Of a DNA stretch of 64,000 bases, positions 16,115-26,806 are shown piece by piece; position 1 is the stretch's first letter; every line of letters begins with the position of its first letter. The notes beneath the pieces are model-generated. The model ran no database searches. It saw nothing but the letters and a program-made list of their open reading frames with translations, and was not told the DNA's origin. This stretch comes from an uncultured Ruminococcus sp. GTDB taxonomy: Bacteria; Bacillota; Clostridia; Oscillospirales; Ruminococcaceae. The stretch spans positions 1-64,000 of the forward strand of contig CAJTWQ010000001.1 in NCBI GenBank assembly GCA_910579835.1, in the 5' to 3' direction. A program made the translations under genes and the position numbers.

Positions 16115-18022
16115 ATGAAAGGACAGAAATCCAAAAGACTGCTGGCGGCTTTAATGAGTGCATCTATGGGTATAGCCGCTGTTCCGGCGGCATTTTCAGT
16201 GTCGGCGGCAGAAACAGCCGATTCTGAGGGAAAGGTCGTATTTTCTCTTGATTTTGAGGACGGGGACGTATCTATGTTCACCAACAGAGGCGAAAATGAT
16301 ACGACGGAAATTTCTGTGTCAGATGAAGCGTCGGTGAGCGGAAGCAAATCTCTGCTTGCAAGCGGACGCTCTAAGGACTGGAACGGACCTGCATTTCGTC
16401 TTGACGATAAGCTTGAACCATTCACAGAATATTATATCAGTGCGAAGGTCAAGGGCAGATATTATACCGGAGCAACCTTTAGTTTTCAGTATACAAATGC
16501 AGACGGGGAGACAAAATATTCCAACCTTGTTCAGAATCTCAGCGGCAGCGACTGGATGTCCGTTGAAAATGTCAAGGTAAGCTTTACAGATGAAATGACA
16601 GGAGTTTACGTTTATTTTGAGGGCGGTCAGGACGATTTGTTTATTGACGATTTTGTCGTGACAGAAGCTCCGTCTGTTGAGATAGAGCAGGATATTCCCG
16701 GTCTTAAAGACGTTTTTGCCAACGATTTCAAGATCGGTACGGCATTTACTCCCTCCGGATTAAGTTCCAAACCGACAATGGCCCTTGTTGAAAAGCATTT
16801 TTCTGGAAGCATTACAGCCGGAAATGAAATGAAGCCCGACGCTGTTCTCAATCAGGCGGCGTGTCAGGCATATTTTGAGGAAACAGGCGACGATACCGTT
16901 CCGCAGGTAGGCTTCTCCGCTGCAAAGCCTCTTCTTAATTACTGCCGTGACAATAATATTCCCGTGAGAATTCATACACTTGTATGGCACAGCCAGACTC
17001 CGGACTGGTTCTTCAAAGAGGGGTATTCAAATGACGGAGAATGGGTATCAAAGGAAAAAATGCTCAAGAGAATGGAAAATTATATCAAGGCATATTTTGA
17101 AACTCTCACGGAGCTTTATCCTACTATTGATTTCTATGCCTGCGACGTTGTAAATGAAGCATGGACGGATCAGGGAACTCCCCGTCAGCCAGGCGAACAG
17201 GGCAGCAGCGGTTCTGAGCAGTCTGCATGGGTACAGGTTTTCGGAGATAATTCATTTATCGAGCCAGCTTTTGAATTTGCAAGGGAGTATGCTCCAAAGG
17301 GATGCAAGCTTTACTACAACGATTACAATGAATATATGGACGGAAAGATGAACGTTATTATCGAAATGGCTAACGGTTTAAAGGAAAAGGGACTGATTGA
17401 CGGTATCGGTATGCAGTCTCACCTTGATGCGCGTCAGAGTCTTGACGCCGCTTTCCCGTCGGTTAGTATGTATAATAAGGCTCTTGATAAGTACAGCAAG
17501 CTGGGACTTGATATTCAGATAACAGAGCTTGACGTTACAACTCCTGAGAATCCTACGGAAGCTGATTTCAAGGTTCAGGCAGATTACTACAAGGGCATCT
17601 GGGATGCTATCTATGCACATAAGGACAGTATTTCGGCAGTGGTTTTGTGGGGAATTACCGATGACGGCAGCTGGAGAGCGAACAAGAGTCCGCTTCTTTT
17701 TGACGCTGATTACAAGGCAAAGCCGGCGTATTATTCCATTATCGAGGGTAGAGAGGTTCCTCCGATTGTTGATCCCGGCAAAATAAAGTACGGCGACGCC
17801 AACTGTAACGGAGAAGTTCGTCTGAATGATGCTGTACTTATTATGCAGGCTATCGGAAATCCTGATGTATACGGAGTAAACGGCTCGGATGAAACTCATA
17901 TTACTGAGAAGGGCATTATTAACGGTGACGTTGCCAATACGGGCGACGGACTGACGAATGCGGACGCACTTGCTATTCAGGAATATCTCATCAATCTTAT
18001 TGATTCTTTGCCTAAAAAATAA
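16115..18022 (+). CDS. Secreted GH10 endo-beta-1,4-xylanase with N-terminal CBM22-like module and dockerin
   Basis: 635 residues. Signal peptide about 1-32 (VPAAFSVSAAE). A beta-sandwich module at about 40-186 (FSLDFEDGDVSMFTNRG, ISAKVKG, DLFIDDFVVTE) is the CBM22 type common in GH10 xylanases. The GH10 barrel (about 193-545) has AGNEMKPD, HTLVWHSQTPDWF, the acid/base Glu 348 in DVVNEAW, GMQSHLD, the nucleophile Glu 471 in ITELDV, and VVLWGITDDGSW. The dockerin (about 560-632) closely matches those of the two GH9 enzymes. GGGAGGAAT precedes the ATG. It would hydrolyse xylan as part of a cell-bound or released cellulosome. Confidence 0.96.
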   Translation: MKGQKSKRLLAALMSASMGIAAVPAAFSVSAAETADSEGKVVFSLDFEDGDVSMFTNRGENDTTEISVSDEASVSGSKSLLASGRSKDWNGPAFRLDDKLEPFTEYYISAKVKGRYYTGATFSFQYTNADGETKYSNLVQNLSGSDWMSVENVKVSFTDEMTGVYVYFEGGQDDLFIDDFVVTEAPSVEIEQDIPGLKDVFANDFKIGTAFTPSGLSSKPTMALVEKHFSGSITAGNEMKPDAVLNQAACQAYFEETGDDTVPQVGFSAAKPLLNYCRDNNIPVRIHTLVWHSQTPDWFFKEGYSNDGEWVSKEKMLKRMENYIKAYFETLTELYPTIDFYACDVVNEAWTDQGTPRQPGEQGSSGSEQSAWVQVFGDNSFIEPAFEFAREYAPKGCKLYYNDYNEYMDGKMNVIIEMANGLKEKGLIDGIGMQSHLDARQSLDAAFPSVSMYNKALDKYSKLGLDIQITELDVTTPENPTEADFKVQADYYKGIWDAIYAHKDSISAVVLWGITDDGSWRANKSPLLFDADYKAKPAYYSIIEGREVPPIVDPGKIKYGDANCNGEVRLNDAVLIMQAIGNPDVYGVNGSDETHITEKGIINGDVANTGDGLTNADALAIQEYLINLIDSLPKK

Positions 18023-18038
18023 GAATATACCCTCATTT

Positions 18039-18075
18039 CCATCCCCCTTCGCCATTGGCGGAGGGGGATGGTTTT
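18039..18075 (+). terminator. Terminator after the GH10 gene
   Basis: 15-bp stem (18039-18053 with 18057-18071, core CCATCCCCCTTCGCC) with one G-T pair and a 3-nt loop, then TTTT. Confidence 0.88.
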
Positions 18076-18137
18076 AAGCGGAAAAAGCAGCGCCATCAGG
18101 GTAACAGCGTTTACTTTGGCTGCTTCATGCCGGCTGG

Positions 18138-18166
18138 TTGACTTTTATATCGGGATGTTGTATAAT
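18138..18166 (+). promoter_or_regulatory. Promoter of the sugar-binding lipoprotein gene
   Basis: TTGACT (18138-18143), 17 bp, TATAAT (18161-18166), 25 bp upstream of the ATG. Confidence 0.8.
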
Positions 18167-18190
18167 AATATGCAGAAAGGGGCTTTCATT

Positions 18191-19597
18191 ATGAAATATA
18201 TAAAAAGAACTCTTGCAGGTACTGTGGCGGCGGCTCTTATATTGTCTGCCGGCGTTTCCTGTGAAAATAAGAAATCAAGCGAAACGAAAGAATCGACGTC
18301 AACTCCGGAGGAAATGACGGACGTTACCGAGCCTGTTACCGAAGATCCCTATAAAATGAATATTACTTGGCTGGGGGATTTTGATCTTAATCCCGGTTCG
18401 GGGGAGCCTCGTTCAACGGCTCTTGCTCTTTTTGAAGATCAGTACGGAGGCAGTATCAATTATATAAGAAGTACGCCTGGGGAAAACCTCACTATTCTTG
18501 ATTCTATGCTCTCGGCAGGGGAGGAAGTGGATATTTTTCCCTATTATTCTGAATATTTTCCGCAGGGTGCAATAAAAGACCGTTTCGAGCCTCTCGATCC
18601 TTACTTTGATATTTTGGAAATGGATTCCGACCTCTGGAGCGGCATGAGCGGCGTGACGGAAGCTTTTGCCTATAATGGACAGCACTACGTTCTGCCCTAT
18701 TCCATGAGCGATCCGCTGGTTCTTACTTACAGCCGGAAGATTATGACCGACAACGGCTTTGAAGATCCATTCAAGCTCTATACCGAGGGAAAATGGGATT
18801 GGGATACTTTTATGTCCATGATGGAGAAATTTGTTTCCGAACCGTCTCCGGACTGGACGCCCAAGTACGGTATCGGCGGATTCTTCGGTCAGGGAGTTAT
18901 CCCCTCTGCCGGAAAAACGGTCGTAAGCTTTGAAAACGACAGTCTTAAAAGCAATATAATGTCGCCTGAAATTCAGAAGGCTCAGGAGCTTATGAAAAAT
19001 ATTTCCGATAAAAATTTATACAGACGGGATATTATCAGCAGTTTTCCTGTCAATGGCTGCACTCTTTTCTTTGCGGATAACGGCTGGTCGCTGAGACAGT
19101 CAAACGCTGAAAATCCCGATAAGGATATTATGGTTGTACCGTTTCCGAAATCAAAAGACGCTTCGGGATATGCTTTTACGGGCAGCTATAATGCACGTAT
19201 GCTGGTGAAAAATTCCCGGAAAGGAGAGGCGGCAGCTACCTATATTAAGTGCGAACGGCTGGCAGCAAGCGATCCGAAATGTCTTGAATCGGCAAAGAAG
19301 CAGGCTCTTCAGGAAGTGAAAACAAGTTCGGGTATTGTCCGGTATTCCCTCACCGAGGAGCAGTATAATGCTATGAAAAGCTTCTGCGATCCGTCAAAAG
19401 TTATACCCTGCGTTGAATTCGGCTATGGTATGGGAGACGCTATGAATACCATGGGAAATTATACATACGAAACAAGGGGCGTTATGAATAATCTGGAAAT
19501 GAAAATGCTGGAGGTAAATCCTGCTGAATTCAAATGGGAGGATATGCGGGACAGATGCGCCAAAATTATTGACAAGACTTTAGAGGAATACAATTGA
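18191..19597 (+). CDS. ABC-type extracellular solute (sugar)-binding lipoprotein
   Basis: 468 residues. A signal sequence ends in a lipobox-like cysteine (SAGVSC, about residue 25). An acidic, Thr-rich linker then leads to a family 1 solute-binding fold: MNITWLGDFDLNPGSG, EEVDIFPYYSEYFPQG, YVLPYSMSDPLVLTYSRKIM, GKWDWDTFMSMMEKF. Such proteins usually deliver oligosaccharides to two permeases. None is encoded next to it, so it either works with distant permeases or senses a ligand. The ATG at 18191 follows AAAGGGGC; longer frames upstream would include the promoter. Its position right after three cellulosomal enzymes suggests a plant-polysaccharide ligand. Confidence 0.85.
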   Translation: MKYIKRTLAGTVAAALILSAGVSCENKKSSETKESTSTPEEMTDVTEPVTEDPYKMNITWLGDFDLNPGSGEPRSTALALFEDQYGGSINYIRSTPGENLTILDSMLSAGEEVDIFPYYSEYFPQGAIKDRFEPLDPYFDILEMDSDLWSGMSGVTEAFAYNGQHYVLPYSMSDPLVLTYSRKIMTDNGFEDPFKLYTEGKWDWDTFMSMMEKFVSEPSPDWTPKYGIGGFFGQGVIPSAGKTVVSFENDSLKSNIMSPEIQKAQELMKNISDKNLYRRDIISSFPVNGCTLFFADNGWSLRQSNAENPDKDIMVVPFPKSKDASGYAFTGSYNARMLVKNSRKGEAAATYIKCERLAASDPKCLESAKKQALQEVKTSSGIVRYSLTEEQYNAMKSFCDPSKVIPCVEFGYGMGDAMNTMGNYTYETRGVMNNLEMKMLEVNPAEFKWEDMRDRCAKIIDKTLEEYN

Positions 19598-19598
19598 A

Positions 19599-20555
19599 AT
19601 GTTTGCGGAAAATCTTGTATTCAGTCTGAATGCGACTCTGCCAGTATTCTTGATGATGGTTTTCGGTGGATTTGCCAGAAAAACCGGACTGCTTGACGAT
19701 CATACTACTTCTAAGCTCAACAAGTTTGTGTTTAAGACACTTTTGCCGGCTTTGCTTTTCATGGATCTGAGTACGGCGGATTTTCGTAAGGTCTGGGATA
19801 TGCGCTTTGCATCATTTTGTATGCTGGTTACAATCGCCAGCGTTAATATTGCTATGAGTTTTGCGCAGTTTCACGAGGACAAAGCGGAGAGGGGAGAGAT
19901 CATTCAGGCATCATACCGCAGCAGTGCGGCAATTCTGGGTATTGCTTTTGTGAAGAATATTTATGGCGAAACGACTGTGGCGGCTCTTATGATCGCCGCG
20001 ACGGTGCCGATTTATAATATCATCGCCGTTATCGTTCTGTCCCTGACATCACCGGATAAGAAAAACTGCAAGGGCGGCAGGAAGCTTGCTTTTTCTACCA
20101 TCAGGGGAATCGTCACAAATCCTATTATACTTGGAATTTTCGCAGGCATTCTCTGGTCGCTGTCTGGGCTTTCACAGCCTGTGATAATGGAAAAATCAAT
20201 ATCGTATCTTGGAAATATGGCGACTCCCCTGTCGCTTATCGCTTTGGGGGCGTCCTTTAAATTCAGCGATACAAAAGGAAAAACAGCGGTAACAGCCGGA
20301 ATTGTCTTTATCAAGCTGATACTGTTCTGCTCAATATTTCTTCCAGCGGCGATTTATTTGGGTTTCCGCGGAGAGAAGCTTATTGCAATTCTGGTTATGC
20401 TCGGAAGCGCAACTACCGGCAGCTGCTTCGTCATGGCAAAGAATTTCGGGCATAAAGGGTCGATAACGGCTTTTGCGGTAATGCTTACGACTTTGTGCAG
20501 TGCATTCACTCTTACAGCATGGCTGTTTGTGTTGAAATCGTTGAATTATATTTAA
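19599..20555 (+). CDS. AEC-family (auxin efflux carrier-like) transporter
   Basis: 318 residues with about ten hydrophobic spans, opening FSLNATLPVFLMMVFGGFARKTGLLD and GLLDDHTTSKLNKFVFKTLL, typical of bacterial AEC permeases. Family members export organic acids such as malate or malonate; the substrate here is unknown. It starts two bases after the lipoprotein stop, behind AGAGGAAT, so the two are probably co-transcribed. A small hairpin (CACCGGC, 20592, with GCCGGTG, 20604) follows but lacks a T tract. Confidence 0.88.
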   Translation: MFAENLVFSLNATLPVFLMMVFGGFARKTGLLDDHTTSKLNKFVFKTLLPALLFMDLSTADFRKVWDMRFASFCMLVTIASVNIAMSFAQFHEDKAERGEIIQASYRSSAAILGIAFVKNIYGETTVAALMIAATVPIYNIIAVIVLSLTSPDKKNCKGGRKLAFSTIRGIVTNPIILGIFAGILWSLSGLSQPVIMEKSISYLGNMATPLSLIALGASFKFSDTKGKTAVTAGIVFIKLILFCSIFLPAAIYLGFRGEKLIAILVMLGSATTGSCFVMAKNFGHKGSITAFAVMLTTLCSAFTLTAWLFVLKSLNYI

Positions 20556-20676
20556 GAACCTGTGCCGGCGGCAGACGGAAGCGTGAACTGTCACCGGCGA
20601 CATGCCGGTGGTGTGTTTCGACAAAAGACGGCTGAAATCAACAGGGAATTTCTATATAAACAATTTGCGGCAGGAC

Positions 20677-20705
20677 TTGACATATTGCAAAAAAAATGAT
20701 ATGAT
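20677..20705 (+). promoter_or_regulatory. Promoter of guaB
   Basis: TTGACA (20677-20682), 17 bp, TATGAT (20700-20705), 40 bp upstream of the ATG. No purine riboswitch is evident in this short leader. Confidence 0.75.
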
Positions 20706-20732
20706 TAAAGATAATAAATTTACGGGTTTTAA

Positions 20733-22217
<1,485 letters not shown>

Positions 22218-22238
22218 TTACAGGCAAAGGAGATTATT

Positions 22239-23417
22239 ATGAAAAAAATAGTTGCTTCATTCACTGCTTTTATTTGCGCTGCATCCATCTTTACAGGATG
22301 CGGAAAGATAGATGACAAAGACGATAAAAAGGACTCCGGAAAGCAATCGGAACAGGCTCTGGAGAACGATTTGGAAGACGCCATACAGAATGTTCTCGAC
22401 GCCGTCAATGAAAAGGATATCAAAAAGATCGCCTATTCATTCCTGCCGGACGATCTTTCAGATTCGCTGTTTAATATCGCGGCAGACGACATAAACAACT
22501 TAATGGATATGGAAGATATCGACCTCTCGGACGCAGCCAACACAGGAAAGCTGATAAGCGTTGAAAGAACCGAAGATATCGACAAGAATTATCTTACGCT
22601 GATTGAAAAAGTTTTTTCGTTCGCAAAGACTTTTGCCGATTATATGGAGAAAAACGATCTGAGCTTTGAAGATTTTGAGGAAATGGACGAAGAGGAACTG
22701 CTCAATTCTCCTCTCGGGGATATAAAGGATATCTTTGAAGATACTGATCTGAATTTGAGTTCCCCCGAAGATATAGTGTCCTCAGGAATCCTCGACAAGA
22801 TAGAAACCAGATACAGCATAACAGACGGCTGCATGGCAGAGGTAACGATCGAAGCCGACGGCGAGACACAGACGATAGAACTGCCGTTCTATAAGATTAA
22901 GGGCGAGGGCTGGCACTGCGAGATGATACTATATCCGGCTATGATAGGATATGTAAAAAAATCAAAGCAGTCATCCCTGAACGTTTCTGCATCCAGCCTG
23001 AACAAAGCGGCTAGTTCAGCTCTTGCTGACATGGAAGAACAAGGTCTTGACATAGACGGAACTTACATTATAGGCTCGGACAGCAACGGAGGTTTGAATC
23101 ACAACGTAAAGAGTGATTTTGACATGGAAACTTTCAGCGAGACCATGAACGAATTTTACAGTGATCTGTCTGACTCTGATTATTTTCTCGTCATAAGCGG
23201 AGGCGTCTGCGAGTATGCCGTATGCGCAAGACCGGACGATGAAGATTTTGCGGAATTACTTGGAACTTATCCCATAAAGTCTGTTCCGGGAAGCTTTGAC
23301 GGCTCTTTCTTTGAATCAAAACCGGCGACAACAGACGAGGAAAAGCTGACATTCCAGGAGCTTTACGATATGTCGGCAGAATTGATCGACAATCCTTCAA
23401 CATCTGACGATGAATAA
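22239..23417 (+). CDS. Lipoprotein of unknown function
   Basis: 392 residues with a lipoprotein signal (MKKIVASFTAFICAASIFTGC, Cys 21). An acidic, Lys/Asp/Ser-rich linker and a mostly acidic, soluble body follow (DLEDAIQNVLDAVNEKDIKKI; EEMDEEELLNSPLGDIKD). It starts 21 bp after guaB, so it may be co-transcribed. Two more small lipoproteins converge on it from the right. The NEKDIKKI opening resembles the NTF2-like or DUF-type extracytoplasmic domains of Firmicutes, but I cannot name a family. Confidence 0.75.
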   Translation: MKKIVASFTAFICAASIFTGCGKIDDKDDKKDSGKQSEQALENDLEDAIQNVLDAVNEKDIKKIAYSFLPDDLSDSLFNIAADDINNLMDMEDIDLSDAANTGKLISVERTEDIDKNYLTLIEKVFSFAKTFADYMEKNDLSFEDFEEMDEEELLNSPLGDIKDIFEDTDLNLSSPEDIVSSGILDKIETRYSITDGCMAEVTIEADGETQTIELPFYKIKGEGWHCEMILYPAMIGYVKKSKQSSLNVSASSLNKAASSALADMEEQGLDIDGTYIIGSDSNGGLNHNVKSDFDMETFSETMNEFYSDLSDSDYFLVISGGVCEYAVCARPDDEDFAELLGTYPIKSVPGSFDGSFFESKPATTDEEKLTFQELYDMSAELIDNPSTSDDE

Positions 23418-23422
23418 ATGAA

Positions 23423-23453
23423 AAAACGGACGGAGAAAATCCGTCCGTTTTTA
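23423..23453. terminator. Bidirectional terminator between convergent lipoprotein genes
   Basis: 11-bp stem AAAACGGACGG (23423-23433) with CCGTCCGTTTT (23441-23451), 7-nt loop, A and T runs on the two sides. Confidence 0.88.
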
Positions 23454-23455
23454 TG

Positions 23456-24124
23456 TTATCCCATTATATAATACTGCCCGTCTATCTTATAGATAACGAT
23501 GCTAAGCATTTCGCCGTCCATGCGGTTTTTCAGCGGCACAGAGCTGAGGTTAAGCTCTTCGGAGCTGAAATATGCGTCAATATTCACTGACGTTCGCTCC
23601 TCTATCTGAGATTCGGGGGCAAAGGCAGCCACGATCTCGTCATACATATCAAATTCCGCTTCCGCCGTGCTGTCCTGAATGAGATAAGTGAATACAAAAT
23701 TGCCGCCTGTAAACTGAACATACGAATTATAAAGCTTTGCGGCATAATCATCAATATCTGTGATCGTTTCCTTTCCCAGAAGAAGATCGAAATATCCGCC
23801 GTAAACGCACGTTTCCAGCGTCGCCGCATCCTTATTGCTAATAGCGTTGAAATAGCGGCAGAGAAGCTTTCCCTGATCGCAGTTGAGCTGACTGGAGATG
23901 TATTCAAGCTGGAGCGGCATTCCGCTTTCCTCTTTCGTCATTAGGATCGTTGAAGCGTTGTCGGGTATATCGTCAGGGGAATAATTTCCGTCATAGCCGA
24001 CAAGGTTTCCGTCATTTTTAGATGAGCTTTCCGAGCTGCCACCTTTTCCGCAGGCCGAAAAAGAGCACATCATTATTGTTGACGAAGCAAGTGCAAAAAT
24101 TCTTTTCATCATATTTTTTTTCAT
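23456..24124 (-). CDS. Lipoprotein of unknown function
   Basis: 222 residues from the ATG at 24124, chosen for its GAGGAGGCAG site; a longer frame begins in the upstream gene. Signal with lipobox-like SFSAC near residue 24, a Ser/Gly-rich linker, then a soluble domain (LLCRYFNAISNKDAATLETCVYGGYF) that ends IYKIDGQYYIMG. The end closely parallels the neighbour's (AEKDGKYYTFG), so the two genes are likely diverged duplicates. It is last in the typA-led run of minus-strand genes. Confidence 0.75.
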   Translation of the reverse strand: MKKNMMKRIFALASSTIMMCSFSACGKGGSSESSSKNDGNLVGYDGNYSPDDIPDNASTILMTKEESGMPLQLEYISSQLNCDQGKLLCRYFNAISNKDAATLETCVYGGYFDLLLGKETITDIDDYAAKLYNSYVQFTGGNFVFTYLIQDSTAEAEFDMYDEIVAAFAPESQIEERTSVNIDAYFSSEELNLSSVPLKNRMDGEMLSIVIYKIDGQYYIMG

Positions 24125-24137
24125 AATTACTGCCTCC

Positions 24138-24881
24138 TCAGCCAAAGGTGTAGTATTTTCCGTCCTTTTCGGCAAAAAGAATGTAGAAGCTGCTTACAAG
24201 CAGAGATTCATTTTCGTCGGCGTCCTTTGCCATGATGCTGAAAGTCATGTAACGGAGAGCGTCGCAGTCGTTTTTTACCGATTCCTTATAATCCTGTCCA
24301 AAAAAGCTGTCAAGATTATCAAGGAATTCTTCAGCTCCTGCCTCTTCCGATTCCACTTCTATTGGTTTTTCGGCTTTTATCCGGGTAATCTCAAAGCTTC
24401 CTCCCATATTTACGCTCAGATTATCGCATTGAGTCTGAAAGGATTTTTCAAGTCCGTATTGAAAATTTTTCTGCAAATAGCTTTCCATAGTGTCGATATA
24501 GCTGGGGAAAATGCATTCTTTATATGAAGCGAAATCTCCTGTCGAAAAGCTTAAAAAATATTTTTCAAGAGTCTCTATAAGCTCCGGCGGATATTCGGAA
24601 TCCTCATAATACAGTTTTATTCCGTTGGGACTAATGCGGTATGAGCCGAGATCGTATTCATCTGAATCCTCGTCCGGTACGATGATCTCTCCCTGATTTT
24701 CTCCGGGTGCGTCCGAATCCTTTTCCGAAGGTTTATCGGCGTTTTCGGAAGTCATCTCTATAGGGGCTGATTCTTTTTCCGAAGATTTTCCGCTACTTTC
24801 GTCATTCTTATTGCAGCCGCAAAAGCATCCCAGACAAAGCAGAGCCGACAGCGCGGCGGCTGAAATTCTTGATTTTTTCAT
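24138..24881 (-). CDS. Lipoprotein of unknown function
   Basis: 247 residues. Signal ending in a cysteine-rich lipobox region (LLCLGCFCGC), a long acidic Ser/Glu linker, then a soluble domain (ELIETLEKYFLSFSTGDFASYKECIFPSYID) and a C-terminal KDGKYYTFG. The start is 16 bp after the typA stop with GGAGGCGAT just upstream, so it is probably transcribed with typA. It is related in layout to the next gene downstream. Confidence 0.75.
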   Translation of the reverse strand: MKKSRISAAALSALLCLGCFCGCNKNDESSGKSSEKESAPIEMTSENADKPSEKDSDAPGENQGEIIVPDEDSDEYDLGSYRISPNGIKLYYEDSEYPPELIETLEKYFLSFSTGDFASYKECIFPSYIDTMESYLQKNFQYGLEKSFQTQCDNLSVNMGGSFEITRIKAEKPIEVESEEAGAEEFLDNLDSFFGQDYKESVKNDCDALRYMTFSIMAKDADENESLLVSSFYILFAEKDGKYYTFG

Positions 24882-24897
24882 AATATCGCCTCCAAAA

Positions 24898-26724
24898 TCA
24901 TTTCTTAGTGTTTCCTCTGATTTTAGCTCTCTGCGTATTGCTGAGGATACGCTTTCTTATTCTCAGGCTTTCGGGAGTAACCTCCAGAAGTTCGTCGTCA
25001 GCCAAAAATTCAAGGCAGTCCTCCAGGCTGAGGATTCTCGGCGGAACAAGGCGCAGTGCGTCGTCGCTTCCGCTGGCACGGGTATTTGTGAGATGCTTTT
25101 TCTTGCAGACGTTTACCACAAGGTCATCTGTCTTGGGAGAAGCGCCGACGATCATTCCCTCATATACGGGAGTTCCGGCAGGAATAAAGAGTTGTCCTCT
25201 TTCCTGGGCGTTAAATAGACCGTAGGTAACGGCTTCGCCGGTTTCGTGAGAAATAAGAGAACCAGTGTTTCTGCGCTCTATATCGCCCTTGTACGGCTCA
25301 TATCCCTCAAAAACGTGACTCATAATTCCCTCGCCCTTTGTATCGGTAAGGAATTCACTCTTATAGCCGAAAAGTCCCCTTGCAGGAACGAGAAACTCGA
25401 TACGCATGCGGCTTCCCTGCGGATGCATGGAAACAAGCTCGCCTTTGCGGCTGCCCATTTTTTCCATAACAGATCCTACGCTCTCCTCCGGAACGTCGAT
25501 TACAAGCCTTTCGATAGGCTCCAGCTTTCTGCCGTTTTCATCTTCTTTGAAAAGAACTCTGGGTGTGGAAACAGACAGTTCATATCCCTCGCGGCGCATA
25601 TTTTCAATGAGTATGGAAAGATGCATTTCGCCTCTGCCGGAAACTCGGAAAGAGTCGGTGCTGTCGGTTTCCTCCACGCGAAGCGAAACATCCTTTAAAA
25701 GCTCGCGGAAAAGTCTTTCACGAAGCTGACGCGAAGTGACAAATTTTCCCTCACGGCCCGCAAAGGGACTGTCGTTGACCGCAAAAGTCATTTCAACCGT
25801 AGGCTCGCTGATCTTCACAAAAGGCAGCGGCTCCGGAGCTTCGGCGGCACATATAGTATCGCCGATAGTGATGCCGTCTATACCGGAGATCCATACGATA
25901 TCGCCCATTTTGGCTTCCTGAACGGGAACTCGGTTAAGTCCCTGTATCTGGAGCAGCGAAACTATTTTAGAATTGTAATTTTTCTTGGATTCGGTATAGT
26001 CGCAGACGGTAACCTGCTGATTAACTTTGATCTGTCCCCTAACAATACGTCCAACTCCTATACGTCCGACATATTCGTTGTAATCAATAGAAGAAATAAG
26101 CATCTGAAGAGGCTCATTCTCCTCTCCCTTGGGAGGCTCTATATAACTGATAATAGTATCAAACAGCGGTTTAAGATCGGTTCCTGCCTCGTATTGACTG
26201 AGGGAAGCAGTTCCGCTTCTTCCGGAGCAGAAAAGAATAGGTGATTCAAGCTGCTCATCGCTGGCGTCAAGATCGAGAAGAAGTTCAAGAACCTCATCTC
26301 CAATTTCGTCGAGACGAGCGTCGGGACGGTCTATTTTGTTTACTACAACAATAACCTTGTGTCCCATTTCAAGAGCTTTTGAGAGCACGAAGCGAGTTTG
26401 CGGCATAGGTCCCTCTGCGGCGTCTACAAGCAGCAGAACGCCGTCAACCATTTCAAGCACACGTTCTACTTCACCGCCGAAATCGGCGTGTCCGGGAGTG
26501 TCGATAATGTTTATCTTTATGCCGTTATAGCATACGGAGGTATTTTTTGCAAGAATGGTGATACCTCTTTCACGTTCAATGTCGTTGGAATCCATTACAC
26601 GTTCCGCAACCTCCTGATTTTCACGGAAAACGCCGCCCTGTTTGAGCATTTCGTCAACCAGTGTGGTCTTGCCGTGATCAACGTGGGCGATAATGGCGAT
26701 GTTTCTTAAATCTTCTCTGATCAT
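24898..26724 (-). CDS. typA: Ribosome-associated translational GTPase TypA/BipA
   Basis: 608 residues, the family norm. G1 AHVDHGKTTL (near residue 14), RERGITILAK, G3 DTPGHADFGGEVER and G4 NKID are all intact. Beta-barrel, EF-G-like and the TypA-specific C-terminal domains follow, ending RKRILSNTQRAKIRGNTKK. It binds 70S ribosomes and aids large-subunit assembly and growth at low temperature. AGGAGGAAT precedes the ATG. Confidence 0.97.
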   Translation of the reverse strand: MIREDLRNIAIIAHVDHGKTTLVDEMLKQGGVFRENQEVAERVMDSNDIERERGITILAKNTSVCYNGIKINIIDTPGHADFGGEVERVLEMVDGVLLLVDAAEGPMPQTRFVLSKALEMGHKVIVVVNKIDRPDARLDEIGDEVLELLLDLDASDEQLESPILFCSGRSGTASLSQYEAGTDLKPLFDTIISYIEPPKGEENEPLQMLISSIDYNEYVGRIGVGRIVRGQIKVNQQVTVCDYTESKKNYNSKIVSLLQIQGLNRVPVQEAKMGDIVWISGIDGITIGDTICAAEAPEPLPFVKISEPTVEMTFAVNDSPFAGREGKFVTSRQLRERLFRELLKDVSLRVEETDSTDSFRVSGRGEMHLSILIENMRREGYELSVSTPRVLFKEDENGRKLEPIERLVIDVPEESVGSVMEKMGSRKGELVSMHPQGSRMRIEFLVPARGLFGYKSEFLTDTKGEGIMSHVFEGYEPYKGDIERRNTGSLISHETGEAVTYGLFNAQERGQLFIPAGTPVYEGMIVGASPKTDDLVVNVCKKKHLTNTRASGSDDALRLVPPRILSLEDCLEFLADDELLEVTPESLRIRKRILSNTQRAKIRGNTKK

Positions 26725-26806
26725 TTTTTATTCCTCCTGTAGCAGCGGCATTTGTGATTCAAACCGCAGCCGATACATATATAATACAACTGAAATTTGT
26801 CAGTCA

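Noticed and set aside
20592..20610. Terminator after the AEC transporter
   Set aside because: A 7-bp GC hairpin exists but no T tract follows, so it cannot be called a Rho-independent terminator.
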